Source: Amanita rubescens
Taxonomy: Eukaryota; Basidiomycota; Agaricomycetes; Agaricales; Amanitaceae
DNA length: 64,000 nt
Assembly: GCA_015039365.1 (NCBI GenBank)
Contig: WION01000141.1
Location: forward strand, 62,001 to 126,000
Direction: 5' to 3'
Shown here one piece after another: positions 34,085-45,850 of the stretch. Below the pieces are notes generated by a model, which saw nothing but the letters and a program-made list of their open reading frames with translations, was not told the DNA's origin and did no database searches. A program made the translations under genes and the position numbers. Within the stretch, counting starts at the first letter, position 1. Each line of letters starts with the position of its first letter.

Positions 34085-35250
34085 ATGCCTGAGCTACGAA
34101 GCACTCCCGGTCTCGGATCCCTTCCGAAGGTAAGGCTGCCAGTTACACCGACGCTATCATCATGCTAACCCACGGTCCAACTTATTAGCCCAGGGCAGTC
34201 ATTGCGTGAGTATTCCTACCAGCATATTGCACTGAATGTATTCTTAAAGTGTTTCTTGCTGGGTAGTGTCATGGGCCAGACCGGTAGCGGAAAATCGTCG
34301 GTAAGCGAATGTTATTTCTTCGCGAATCTGCGAATTCTTAGACTGGTCAAATCAGTTTATCAATCTCGCAACTCAAACGAATAAGCTCACAGTGGGCCAC
34401 TCTATCACATCGTGCACCGGCAGCGTTGATGTCGCCGATCCCTTCGAATTAGAAGGTCGAGAGATAGTTCTGTACGATACTCCTGGATTCAACGACACCA
34501 CGAAAAGCGAAACCGAGATTCTAAAAATCATTGCTGTCGAACTCGAAAGGCAGTATGTATTTTATATTTACGTCCGAGCTGCCAGTTTGATCCTTGTTTG
34601 TACGTAAGGTACCGAGATGGAATCAAGTTACAAGGGATCATCTACGTCCACAGGATCTCGGACGTTCGAGTCGGCGGTATCGATAGATCGAACTTCCATA
34701 TCTTCAGGAAGCTTTGCGGCGACACGAATCTGAAGAATGTCATTATCATGACGAACATGTGGATTGAGGTTTCTGTGGAACGAGCCGAGAGGAGGGTTCA
34801 GGAATTGACAACGTTGGATGATTTCTTCAAACCTGCTCTCGATAAAGGCGCTTCGATGGTGCATAATAAGCTCAACACGGCCGAGTCTGCATACGAAGTA
34901 ATTCGCTTGATCCTGCGTAACCACCCTATGCCGCTCGTGATTCAGCAGGAGATCGTCGATCAGGGGAAGAATATCGACCAAACCAGTGCCGGTATCGAGG
35001 TTGATAAGAAGGTCGCGGAGTTTGGTTGAGAGGTATGAAAAGAAGTTGAAAGAGTAAATGGAGGCGGCGGAGCAAGCAGCTCGGGAAAGGGATGAGAAGA
35101 CGAGGAAGGAGCTGATGGAAGAGGCGAATAAGGCGGGTGGCGGAATACCAACGTTTCCAAAAGCGACTGAGCGACATGGAGGAACAGAATAAGAGGGATG
35201 CGGAAGCGAACAAGGAGCGATTGATATCCCGCTCCATCGTTTCTGGGTAT
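34085..35250 (+). pseudogene. AIG1/GIMAP-like P-loop GTPase with decayed C-terminal coiled coil
   Basis: Starts MPELRSTPGLGSLPK at 34085. Short introns join PRAVIAV to the Walker A motif MGQTGSGKSS, then FINLATQTNKLTVGHSITSC, then the G3 motif VLYDTPGFNDTT. Later parts are GIIYVHRISDVRVGG and NVIIMTNMW (the latter at the G4 position). This is the layout of a fungal AIG1-like or dynamin-like GTPase. The frame stops at 35027-35029 (KKVAEFG, stop). In the next frame the expected helix continues (LVERYEKKLKE, stop at about 35056, MEAAEQAARERDEKTRKE), and in a third frame EYQRFQKRLSDMEEQNKRD. Two frameshifts and one stop therefore interrupt the coiled coil. The GTPase domain alone (34085-35029) is open and might still be expressed. 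Confidence 0.7.
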
Positions 35251-35479
35251 ACTCACACCAGTTCCAGTAACGGGTGGGCTTATCCCTACCTCTATCTGGA
35301 TCCGCAGCGTTCGAGCGATTGTAAATTCTTCATAACATCTTGTGTAAATCATATACTAACAATTTACGACGAAAGTGCTCTATTGCTATAATTTCGTTAA
35401 CGATGCTAAGTACAAGGTTTGGTTTCTTCACGATCATTTTCGCCCGTTCGCTCTAACAATCTTCAAATCAGTGGATCTT

Positions 35480-35652
35480 CACCAGGAATGGGAAAAATTG
35501 GCGGATTCAGTCTGCCTATAACCACCGATACCTCTGGGTCAACCCAAACGCTGGTGGCTGCCTTTATCTTTCCGTTGAACCCCATGATTTCTTGATAACC
35601 CCGCAGGATGGATACAACCAGTTTGGGTCAGTTTTCATGGTTCTGGTTGAAT
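35480..35652 (+). pseudogene. Fragment resembling a beta-trefoil lectin repeat
   Basis: An open stretch encodes KNWRIQSAYNHRYLWVNP, then GGCLYLSVEPHDFLITPQDG. The W.I....Y..YL pattern is typical of one beta-trefoil (ricin-B-like) subdomain. It has no start codon and stops soon afterwards. It may be a residual exon of a lectin gene or the end of the decayed GTPase gene. Weak evidence. Confidence 0.3.
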
Positions 35653-36237
35653 AACCGCTTAACAGTTCTGCAGAGTTACGCAGCTAGATGGCGTAGGATA
35701 TATTTATTCCCTTGTAATCGAGCGTCGGGACTAGTAAGCGTTTCATGACGAGTACCCTACAACAGTGACTTGAAAACATCGTCCAACTTGCTAGTCACAG
35801 GTTAATCTCGCTTGGAATGCATACGACACTCGTTGCTTCTTCGTCCAAAGCTCATGAACGATGAATGTCTTCCTACTTTGTGCCTCGTTAACTACACATC
35901 ATGGTCCCTTCCACGAACGTTTTGTACCGGTACAGTATGACTCATGATATCATCCCTCCATCCATTGTCTCTCTCCAATAGCCGTCCGAAGTGATTGATG
36001 GCTCCGTGAAGTCGATATTCGGTTTCTGTATTGCGTCATGGACGCTTTGTCTCTCTTGAAGGCTTCATCTACTCGATAAGGAAAAACCGTTGCGTATATA
36101 GAACGATGTATGGCGGCTGCGTGAGTCTGCGTTAACTTGGGTGAAGTTCCCTATCGGCAAGTACAAAGAGGAGTGAAAACATGGAACATTATCTTGCATA
36201 CTACACAAACGGCAAATTACATGAATGGACTCTCTAT

Positions 36238-37102
36238 TCAATCCAACCTTATACCAACTCCCAGCATGGGGAGAATTGCCGCGCGCTTATCTTCGATGGT
36301 TCTTGCCGGTCTTTGTGTTCCTCCATAGTTCTCAAAATATGTTTCGACATTGTTTTCCGAGAGGTCTTTGACGGCCTGAAGCGAGGTGAGCGGTGGAAGT
36401 GGATTCTAAGGAACAGTAAGTTGGTGCATTTTAAAAAAAATCATAATGTACAGGTTCTTCCGTGGGATCCTTGCCATCTGGGAACGGGACAATGACAAAA
36501 GGATCGCTATTGAATATCACAAATGTATGATTATAAGTCTGTCCAATAAAGTGAGCAATTTACATGATATCAAGAAGCCCTACGTACCATGGCAGATTGG
36601 CGTTTAACTGTTGCCAGGTCATTCTTTATCTTGCGGATGTCAGTCATGATGGGTTTGATAGCATCGTCGATAGCCTCTTTGATTGATTCCTCAAACCAGG
36701 GGGGTGCACCTGTGATGTAAGAATGTGTCAAATTCAAGTCAAATTCAGGGAAGAAATGTTAGGCGCACCTGATGCCATATCGAGTCTCGACTACTACTTT
36801 GTGCTCGTACTATTTCGCAACGCAAATGCCGGGATGTGCTTAGTCAGACTTGTGCAATGTGCATGTGGCTTTCCAAAAGAAGTAACGTACCGTACCGGGA
36901 CTTTGGGAAGAAGTACGCAAGTAGACACTGGAACTCGTACCGCCGCAGCGTGGTTGAATCGCTTGGGCGTCAAAACGTTTGCGCCCCGTGCAAAACTCTT
37001 CACAGTCACCTTCGCGTCATACCGTGCCTCCAGGACCTCGAAATCCATTGGAGCACATCTCTGTGCAGCTTCTTCTTGCGTAACCCCGGATCCCGTTGCC
37101 AT
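36238..37102 (-). CDS. Mug135-like protein
   Basis: Starts MATGSGVTQEEAAQRCAPMD at 37102 (exon 1 continues to LLPKVP). The middle exon reads GAPPWFEESIKEAIDDAI and IRKIKNDLATVKRQSAM. A 49-bp intron (GTACGT to CAG) joins in frame to TYNHTFVIFN, then FVIVPFPDGKDPTEEP. A second intron precedes NPLPPLTSLQAVKDLSENN, ending YFENYG and a stop at 36238. The LPPLTSL......L.......Y...YG ending and the VPF.DG..PT segment identify the Mug135-like C-terminal domain common in agaricomycetes; the name comes from a meiotically up-regulated S. pombe gene. The exon boundary near 36780 is not resolved in frame, so a lesion or a misplaced splice site remains possible. Molecular role unknown. Confidence 0.65.
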
Positions 37103-37608
37103 TTTCTTCCCGTGGCAACTTCAACCCTCAGTATACCACTGAGGTTATGATGTCCAAGTTCCAGGGTCTCCTTCGGATGCCGTTGAACTTGCCTCGGACT
37201 TCTCCATCGCCGTTGACGAGCTTCAATGTGTTAAACGGTAACACGTCTAGGAGTAATAGTAACCTCAGTTACGGATATTCGTACTGAGGTGAGAGGGGGA
37301 GAAGTATGCTATTTATATGTTTACCAAGAGGTCCGTAAAGCGTAGAGAGGGCATGTAACAAAGGGTAAGATGAATGTATGTAAGAGATGATAAAGCACGT
37401 CAATGCGAATACATGATGCCTTCAAGCTGCTGTTGTGTCGTCTACCGATAGACGATATTTAATTGAAGATGACGATTGTCTTCCTGTTTTATGCCTTAGC
37501 TCGCCGATGTTTGAAACCAAGGTCTGCCGCTTACATTTGTCATCTTTTATTCCTCCATTAATTTACCCGGTTCACAGGACAGTGTGGTAGGTGAATGTTC
37601 ATATTCAT

Positions 37609-37881
37609 ATGATCATTTGTGCCAGTACCATGCTCTTTCTCACACGTTCTTCTGCAGCTGACGAGACAAAGACAGAGGCATCGCCCTTTCAACAACCACA
37701 TTACCGAGTAGGTGACTCATTCTGTTGGGTGCAATATAATTGGAGTTTGGATGGTATTGGAACATTGCGAGAAGATATTTGTTGGCATATTAAATATACA
37801 AATCACCTGTGCCTGACACCTGTGGAGGAAAACGGGACTTTCACAGGAGATTACTATCCAATCACAATTGTAGACGAGTAA
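37609..37881 (+). CDS. Small secreted protein
   Basis: From the ATG at 37609 the frame encodes 90 residues with a short signal peptide (MIICASTMLFLTRSSAADE, cut probable after SSA). The mature part has three cysteines and several aromatic residues (VGDSFCWVQYNW, EDICWHIKY, HLCLTPVEENG) and ends YPITIVDE. Size, signal peptide and cysteines fit fungal small secreted proteins. No homolog is recognised. An additional exon cannot be excluded. Confidence 0.5.
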   Translation: MIICASTMLFLTRSSAADETKTEASPFQQPHYRVGDSFCWVQYNWSLDGIGTLREDICWHIKYTNHLCLTPVEENGTFTGDYYPITIVDE

Positions 37882-38049
37882 AATAAAAATCAGTTGGGTG
37901 GTTTGGTATAGACGAAGTTGAAAGCAAGTTGGTGCCGACGCAGGTGGCGCTTCCCGAGTTCGAATGCCTCCGAGAACACTACTTATCGCGTCTTTCCTAC
38001 TAATATGAATCATGCCCAGAATCCTTCACTCTGCCATTCACTCGACTAG

Positions 38050-38870
38050 CCTCCAACCCCATGAGCTACCTTCGGTGCTCCCGCGCTTATACCCATTGAA
38101 ATCACGACGAGGCCGGTGCTGGGCACGCCCGCGTCTTGATTGACGCCATCCCGTTCTTTATCATTGGATCGACCGAGGACGTCAAGACGCTCGGTGGTCG
38201 TACCGTCAAAGGCTGATAGTATATCTGGGGTGTCGCAGAAGGTTTTTGATTCCGTTGATGCCGCGACCCCGTTCATGTTTTGTCGCAGTTGAGAACGGAT
38301 TGAATCACTGACTTTGAGAAGCTGCGGTCTCTCCTCATCAGAACTCGCTTGTTGGACCGACCTGATCTCAACAACGGAGGAGCTCCACTATGAAAATTAT
38401 AGGCAGCAACAGATGGAGACACAAGTTCCACGACAAAGCGGCTTGAGAACTTTAAGTTTAAGGAGGAGGAGGAACAACTGCGCAGGAAATTCATTGAGGA
38501 GGTCAAGCCTGAGGAAGGCAGATTTCGACATTGAGAGCAAAAGGTCAGTCGGCTCTTCTAGCCCTTGATACTCTTAAGTATCGTTTCATCAAAGCTTATC
38601 GCGGAGCGTGACCGTCTGAACAAGGACTTCACAGGGCCATCAAGCAACTCGATGCTGAGCTCGATGCTCTGCAAGTTGGTTATGCTCGTCGCGCTGACAG
38701 ACGGTGAGCATCAGAAGGCCTCCACTCGTATTGTGCTCGCAGACCTATCTCCCATGACCACTGAAGCATCAGTGCAAATGGTGACTCGAGGCGGCAACAA
38801 TCTCAACGCCCAAGAAAAAGAGGACCGTCGACGATAGCATTAATAAGGCAATGCGGGAAAGTTGACGAGA
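38050..38870 (+). pseudogene. Remnants of a coiled-coil protein gene
   Basis: Short coding-like pieces occur in shifting frames: PFFIIGSTEDVKTLGGRTVK near 38150-38210, RLENFKFKEEEEQLRRKF near 38440-38500, QSALLALDTLKYRFIKAYRG near 38550-38605 and RAIKQLDAELDALQVGYA near 38635-38690. Stops and frameshifts separate them. They read like the helical tail of a GTPase or coiled-coil protein comparable to the one at 34-35 kb. Clearly not intact. Confidence 0.45.
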
Positions 38871-39146
38871 CGAGTCTCCCGCGGTATACCCGTGGGCTCG
38901 GACTCGGACTAAGACCTTTCTTTATACATACATGTACTCCGCATTGGATATGGTACAGGTCCCCCGCCGGCAAATGTAAGTTTCCATACTTAGACAAAGC
39001 TGCATTGAGGTTGATGGCGTGCCTTCCGCTAACTATCGAAAAGCGGTATGTTGCGTCAACGCATCTTGGCAGACCTCACCCATCTTATTTCTCATCCTAT
39101 CGTGTCATAAAATTCAACTGCTTTACCGTCCAGCGCAAGGGGTCAG

Positions 39147-40304
39147 ATGTCACTGCAGCAGCCTGCAGTGTCGGATACAATCAAGAAAGTTGAGGCGAGT
39201 TAATCTTCCAGATAACGGTTCCAGTAGGATGCAAAATTGACTTTCGCGATCATCTAGGATAAGGATACTGTAGATCTGGAAAAGTACAAAGAGAACTTGA
39301 GGTCTACTGTGAGTAATGTTGTTTCGTCGGCAACTTCAAGTTTCTGTACACCTCATTTCCAAACAGCTGAAGGATGCAAAACGTGTACGAATGTCGGTAT
39401 TACAGAGGATTCAGGAATCACGAGGCAATGTTTGTAGCAGGACCCCTCTCCCAAGCATCTGACATTCAATTTATATGAAGGAACAAGTATTGCTGGATAA
39501 CGCTGTCATTTACTCTAATATTGATCGTGTAATTTGCGATATGAAGAAAGATGTACGATTCCGATTCTTCGTCGCATCCCTTGTTGCAGCCTTCTAACCG
39601 AATTTCAACCAGTTGGACGATGTGAATCTTGAGTTATTGAAGGATGGTCATTATGACATTGTGACATGGTCTAAGGCACGTCCTCTCGCCTGCATGGATG
39701 AAACAACTGATAACAACATTTTGCAGGCAATGAAGGATCGGACAATGGACCTGTGCACGGTGACGTCAGGGGTTTCTGGTATTGGTGCGGGGTTTACCTA
39801 TGCAACCATTTTCAGGTTTTTCGTGTTTATACAATTCCTACTTCCGGGGCTCAATTTCTTTTTGCATATAGCGCGACCCGTGGTTCTATTGCCCTCATGT
39901 CTTGGTCGTTCATTTTTTTCCTCGCGGGGTTCCTCATTCCCACTCTCGCTCAGGTTTTGTTTAGCTGGACGGCGACAATGTCTCCTGGTATCCGATTCCG
40001 ATATCCGCAGCGCATATTCAAGAAGTTCGGTGAATTCCTCGGAATCGCCATACTCGGTGGAGTATTGTCCACGGTTGCCGCCATATTTCTTATCCTATTA
40101 TCCCTGTACGGAATCCGATATTCCCCAGACATCTCGGGGGCCGCTCCCGGCACCTTCTTCACGAACTCAGTGTGGATCGCATGTCTGGTCGCCCTATCAA
40201 TTTCTTCCTTCTACGCTCTATTGTTCATACTCTATGTGGTGTTATTCTTGTCTAACATCCGGCACTCGAGGACACTCCGAGCGATGTTTCTCGGCGGCGC
40301 TTAG
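39147..40304 (+). CDS. Coiled-coil membrane protein, unrelated to the STF family
   Basis: A possible start MSLQQPAVSDTIKKVEA lies at 39147. Small exons then read DTVDLEKYKENLRST, LKDAKRVRMSVLQRIQES, EQVLLDNAVIYSNIDRVI, LDDVNLELLKDGHYDIVT and MKDRTMDLCTVTSGVSGIGA, separated by introns with GTGAGT, GTACG or similar donors. The last intron joins ATIFS to ATRGSIALMSWSF. Three or four membrane helices follow (FIFFLAGFLIPTLAQVLF, LGIAILGGVLSTVAAIFL and SISSFYALLFILYVVLFL), ending RTLRAMFLGGA. The domain order is coiled coil then polytopic membrane part. Function unknown. The first exon join is not proven. Confidence 0.6.
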
Positions 40305-41269
40305 GGATTTGAACGCCCTACAGGTGTCGATGTCTGTCAGTGCTTTTCTCTGATCAATAACCTGTTGCTAACCTGGTGCCGAATTTAGAAATTGAATCGC
40401 AGTTAAGATACTTGACCTTTGTATTTCCCTTATGCAGTTTCACAGCACAATGGTGGCCGTTTCGCCGCGAGCGTATATGGACGAATTTTACATCATCACG
40501 TATTTTCCGTACTTTAAACTATGTATAGTAATCACGACGAACACTCCTCGAGCCACTAACATCCTTTTCGGAACCGCGCGAACCATTCATCAGCGCTAAA
40601 GCCTCCAAATGATGCAATCCTATCCGGGCAGCGCTCGAAACGCTCTTGCCAATGAAGCCCTGGGGAGAACGACCAGTAGAGCGCGGAGGGTGGGGGGGAT
40701 GCTTGCCACATCTCTCATTTAAGGATGCTCTCGAATACCGCCACAAGACGTTCAAACTCGGTCTCCTGGGCCCACTCAGGCTGGCCACTACTTTCGCTGG
40801 TGTGGTACGTGCAATTCTGCGTGGTTTGCTTGCTACTGCATCTATATTTCATGATTCTTAGAACGTTCATATCAAACGGACATGATACTTTCTTCCCAGC
40901 TTCTTTGCCAAATCGCCGCAACAATATCAGGGGCAGGGAAACACAAAGGAATGCGTGCTGTCTGGCTTCCTCATGCAACTCTCGCTTCTGTGAAGAGATG
41001 AAATGATCAATCAGGAGAATACTGCGTGACTCGCACGGGGTAGAGGGTAGGCGCCTATAAACGTATAGTGCACCATTTTGGGATGAGTAACAACTACTGA
41101 CGTCGTCCACCAGAACCGTTATTAATCACATCCAAAAAGACGCCCAGGAGTTGCGAGTTTCAGCCAGCCATCCGACATACACGAGGGTTCCTCGTGAAAT
41201 AGTATGTTCTGGGTGGAAGTCACAAATGTATAAAACGCAAGGATAGACACCGCGTACGGTGTCCACCTC
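40305..41269. other. Intergenic, no supported gene
   Basis: Overlapping short frames on both strands around 40520-41110 show no motif. One plus frame (near 40780-40860) has a hydrophobic stretch, but no start or splice context was found. Confidence 0.35.
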
Positions 41270-42257
41270 ATGGAATCGTCAACTGACATTGCATCGTCCA
41301 ATCAAGATACCCAAACTAGAAACGACTCAACTACCTCCTTGTTGCACACCCATGGTAAAGTCCTTGGTCGTACAATCGCTGAGGATCTTACGAGCCAAAA
41401 GCAGCCCCGGCGCAGCTAGATTCCATTGTCGTGATTCCTACTCACCGCGGAAGTCCCGCGGACGATGGTAGGTACCTCGGGTGCTTTAGGGATACCCAGC
41501 ATTTACGCCGCTTTAGAGTCAAAGCGCGAGCGAAACAGAAAGGACACGTTTTATACTCAGAGTCAAAGCACGGGTTCAACATTCATGGTCCCTTATGGTA
41601 AGCTGCAAAAATTGAGAATTGACGCAGAGTCTATTTGACTGATCGGGTAAAAGTTGAAAAACAGGATACTATGGACATGCAGAGATATGAATCATTAGTG
41701 AAGCAGTTCAATGTCAAGGTTGCATTAGTACGTACCGTTATATTGTGTGGTGACTAACAGTGTTGATTTATTATTAGTCCACATTCGCCTGCTCCCTCAT
41801 CGTTGCGCATGCTTCTTTTATCAACGCCGTCGTAAACACGCGGTATCCCATAGGAAAAGACGAATTGGGCAACGGCATCCCACACGATATCAGATTGCTG
41901 TTCTCCTTCCTTGCCATTGCATTCCATGCAGGAAGTATCATTATCTCCGGACGTGGTGCTGTCTTATGTTGCGATCCGGACGCAAAAGGAAAACGCCCTG
42001 TCAAGTACTTTGACGAAACACTCGTGTTGTGCGAACACCTACATTTGGACGGCACCATTTTCTTCGTCCTCGCCGTGTTCGTATCGAGCTTTCTCGTGTT
42101 CGACCACTTCTACTATCCTTTGATATTTTGCGCGCTGTCCTTGCTTGGCGTTGCCCTATTTTTCGCCGGGAAGTATAGGGAGGTGTCCGTCGTGTATAAG
42201 GACTTTGTCTTGATCAGGAATTGGGCACAGAAAATGATGAGCAAGTCCAAGCATTGA
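41270..42257 (+). CDS. STF-type membrane protein, copy G
   Basis: The head starts MESSTDIASSNQDTQTRNDS at 41270. The exon structure between about 41360 and 41600 is unclear, with small exons and at least one possible lesion. From 41660 the gene is clear: DTMDMQRYESLVKQFNVKVA, the family intron (GTACGT to TAG at 41778), then STFACSLIVAHASFINAVV, DIRLLFSFLAIAFHAGSIII, GRGAVLCCDPDAKGKRP, CEHLHLDGTIFFVLAVFVSS and GKYREVSVVYKDFVLIRNW. Stop at 42255-42257. It is closer to copies A-C than to D and E, although it lies 20 kb away on the opposite strand. Confidence 0.7.
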
Positions 42258-42517
42258 TGGCATCTATATTGACAGTTACTTTAATACGCTCTGCTGGTGC
42301 AGATGAATCATTTTGTAGTGCCGATAGCCAGTTGAAGATACCATAGGTTCGAAGTTCTGTTGTACCCATGTAATTCACTCAATACCCGTGTTCTATAAGA
42401 GATGCTTGAACAAAGTGGAAATTGCGCCCCCGGAAACATCTTGGGGACTGTGGTCAACCGAATGACATTGTTTGATCAAAGCTGCCAGAGCGCTTGCATT
42501 AAGTAAAATATGACATG

Positions 42518-45272
42518 TCAAGTATGCAAGGTTTCCTGTCCCGAATAGAAGCGACAAACGACCGTTATCCACGTAAAATGCAAAACAGCGAGCAAACCAG
42601 ATAGCCGCATATCATCTGACACCATGTCAAGCAGTGCAAGACCCAAAAAGCCTATCACCATAGGGAGACTATCCCGTATGCACGTGCGTGAAATTGTTAG
42701 AGCCTATGCAGCCCGGCTTCAGTAAAGTCAACACAAATGGTGATCGGAACATACCTTGATAACCAAAATCAACGATTTGACGAGCCTTATATACACGTCC
42801 CGCGCGACATGCCTCCTTATCCTCGTCAACACACGCGTCCACACCAACCTCAACCATCTCTTCAACCATAGCCTCCACGCCTCCGCGGCAGGTTGCACAG
42901 CAGGATCGACACCAGCACTTTCAGGCGGATCTAGAAGCTTCACCCGCTCTCTCATCATATCCGTCGTGAACAATGGACGTTGCCTCTCCTCCTCTTCAAG
43001 TGCCAGCCCTGTTTTCGCCGGCACTGGTATACGGATCGAAGGCTCCCCCGTGGTTCTCGTCTCTGATGTCGTCGCCCCCTGGCCTCCCAAACGAGAGGAC
43101 GGCGGAGAGTGCAGCCTCACAACAGGCATAAGTGCACCGGAGTCACGTCTCCGGGGTTGAGAGGCTTCGCAAGGGTTAAACTAACAGTAAGAGTATATTA
43201 GTACTGCGCGAAGTTCCAACTGGTCTCAGACCCACCTTGCGGTCCTTAATCGCAGCCGATATTCTCTCGACTGACGGCCTATTTGAAGGCACGATGTTCA
43301 ACAGACTTTCCAACAAGATCAAAAACGACCGTGGTAACCTCCGCGTTTCGAATTGAGTCACCATCTCCGGAATAGACTTGAATCCAGGATAACTCAACAC
43401 TTCCTTTTCTAGCTTTTCCATTTTTGTCGTTTCGTCCGTCGAGCTGATAGGTTGACCGTCCGCATCCCCTTCAGCTGCATATCGGTAGGGTAAATGGAAA
43501 AACAGCATTTTGTGGAGAATCATGCCGAGAGACCACATGTCGGCTTTGGAGTCTACTTGCCGAAGAAGGCCTGTTTCTAGGGAGGGTAAACTTTCCGGAG
43601 AGCAATATTCCAAGGTTCCTGTGTTGCCAGACCGCACCCGCGATGTGCTTATCCTGTCCCTCGAGGTTCCGAAATCAGATAACATGGCTCTGGGTCTTGG
43701 ATAAAGTCAGCCACTATCTAATCTCATTAAGGAGATCGGCTACTTACATCAATTTCCCTTCATCCCATGTCAGCAGTACGTTCCCCGGTTTCAAATCAAG
43801 GTGCAAGATCGACTTTTCGTGCTAAAGCAAAGTTGTTGGAATTGTTCAAGGACCAAAACGACGAGAACAAACAAGAAAAGCCAAGCCTTCAGCAACGTCG
43901 CTAAACAGGCTTTCGATCTCCTCCGCGCTTAAGAGGTGAACAGCCTTCAAAGTAGGGCCACTGCGTCTTATGCCGTCTGATCCTTCCATCTGCCTTCGCA
44001 TACGTTCTTTCTCTTCAGGAGAAGCCTTTTGGAACGTCCTGAAGGCACGTATGCGGGCAGAGCGGGAGTGGTTGGCCGTCTCTTCGTCATCTTCGGGTCT
44101 AGATAACGTGGGGGGAGCAATCGAGGTCGGAGTGCCAGGTTCTGAGGAGAGAGACGGACCTCGTGTCGAAAAGCGGGTGAGCGGATTGACATGGATATGT
44201 TTAGTGGGACGGCCGAGACGAACGTCGATAAAGTCATCTAAACTGGAGGAAGATTAAGCACGATCCTCACAAGACATGAAGCTACGGGCTACAACGAACC
44301 TTCCTCCTTCTGCCCATTGCATGAGAACGCTAAGGAACGTTTTCGATAGAAGTTGACATTAATGTATTTATGAGCTTACTGCAGCGTCGGAACCTTGGGA
44401 CCAAACTGAGAGAACTGACAGGTCTCAAGCCATGCATGGCTAGGAGCAGGCATAAGCTGGCGTGTATATGAAGAGAATGGAACTCACTGGTATGTGATAA
44501 TGTTTGGATGGCGCATTTGCTCAAGTAACCGCACCTGGGCACATATTCGTCAAGGGAACCTGTCTTTCGGTGCATCACAAACCTCTCGTAAGATTTTGAG
44601 CAAGTATGTCTGCGAATCCCCTACGGCAATCTTTTTGACCGCAAAATGGCCTGCAAAGGAGATGAATCGACTATATGCGGCTAAACCAGACACGAACCAA
44701 GTGGTGTTCCATCCAGAACATGCTAGAGCATTCTTATCAGTTCTTAAGATCCGGAAACTGAAAATCGTAGAACGACATACCTGACACAAAAACACCGACC
44801 CGTTCGCTCCCATCCCCAACTTGTATTCTTCCTGGAAGAACGCCTTGAAGTACCCTTGGGCCATCGCCTCGGCTGGAAAGGTTCTTCCATTACTTCTAGA
44901 TTGCGGTGTAGAGGTGCTCCCAACCTCGACGGCCGGTGGGCTTGCAGGCCTTGATGAAGTCTCATTCGAGAGTTCCAACAATTGGAAATAATTTGCTGCT
45001 CGAGCTTGATGAGCTGGATCCCAGTTCCAACTTTCATCATTCGCTTCATCGTCGTGGGGGTCAAAATCTGTAGGCAAGGTCTGGTTGCAATATGGACAAT
45101 TGCGGCTTGGGGTGTGGCTCTTGGCGCGGAGGTCGACGGAGAGAGCGTGGGAAGTGGGATTGTAGAGGACGACCTGGTTGGACGCTTGAAGAATGGTTCG
45201 CCAGGCGCCCAGGTCTGGGCGGACAAGGGCGCCTAGCTGGCTTTGGTGGCCATCGTCGTTCGTGTCGGCCAT
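42518..45272 (-). CDS. IKS1: IKS1-type serine/threonine protein kinase with C-terminal membrane helix
   Basis: Starts MADTNDDGHQSQLGALVRPD at 45272. An N-terminal CPYCNQTL motif (CxxC) precedes NYFQLLEL. The kinase domain has the glycine loop LGMGANGSVFLC, FAVKKIAVG (catalytic Lys), MRHPNIITYHHAWLE, VLMQWAEGGSLDDFI, the catalytic loop ILHLDLKPGNVLLTWDEGK (HLD in place of HRD) and MLSDFGTSRD, then GTLEYCSPESL and ADMWSLGMILHKMLF. After a linker, WLRLVWTRVLTRIRRH continues over an intron to DSLPMVIGFLGLALLDMVS and a stop at 42518. The CPYC motif, the long insert in the kinase domain and the hydrophobic tail are IKS1 features. The protein is probably membrane-associated. The yeast homolog is linked to ion/drug sensitivity, and its substrate is unknown. 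About eight exons; appears intact. Confidence 0.88.
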
Positions 45273-45850
45273 GAGTGCGCTGACGTCAGGCGACTTACAT
45301 CACGTACAGTGCGTCACATACTCGTGTAAGTTATCAAAGGGAAGTCTATCTAATCGCTAGCAGAAGCTTTAGCATCTTGAAGACGATCATTATCGGTTCC
45401 CGTATGTACGATGCGTGGACTCCGTTTACTACCATCTAAATCAATTCCGATGTGACGCTGCAGCCTAGCTGCGCAAGCACTTCAAGGCATCGAATCAGGT
45501 ACGACAGCGAGTTTACTAAGTTAGTTTGCAAATCTACCACTTGAGAGGTAGATAACTAATAGTGTTTCAACTTGGCATATAAGTTGGGGACTCGAGATTC
45601 TGTTCAAGCCTGTTCTTTGGCCGTGTCTGTTAGGAAAGTCCTGTCACTCGTCTTGCCCCCACACAGGCCCTAAGATAGTTAGGGCAAAGCAATGGTTGAG
45701 GTTGTAGTCTTATAAATTGTGAATTACTGCTAAGTTGACTATTGTCAAACAAACACGATTTTTTATTTCGGCTGTAAAAAAAACAATGTCGACAAATAAC
45801 AGGTCGAAATGACTGCAAGACAACCAGGTACCCCATAGTCGAGAAAGCAA

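Noticed and set aside
37920..37980. gagttcgaatgcc as a possible tRNA B box
   Set aside because: No A box at the right distance and no acceptor stem on either strand.
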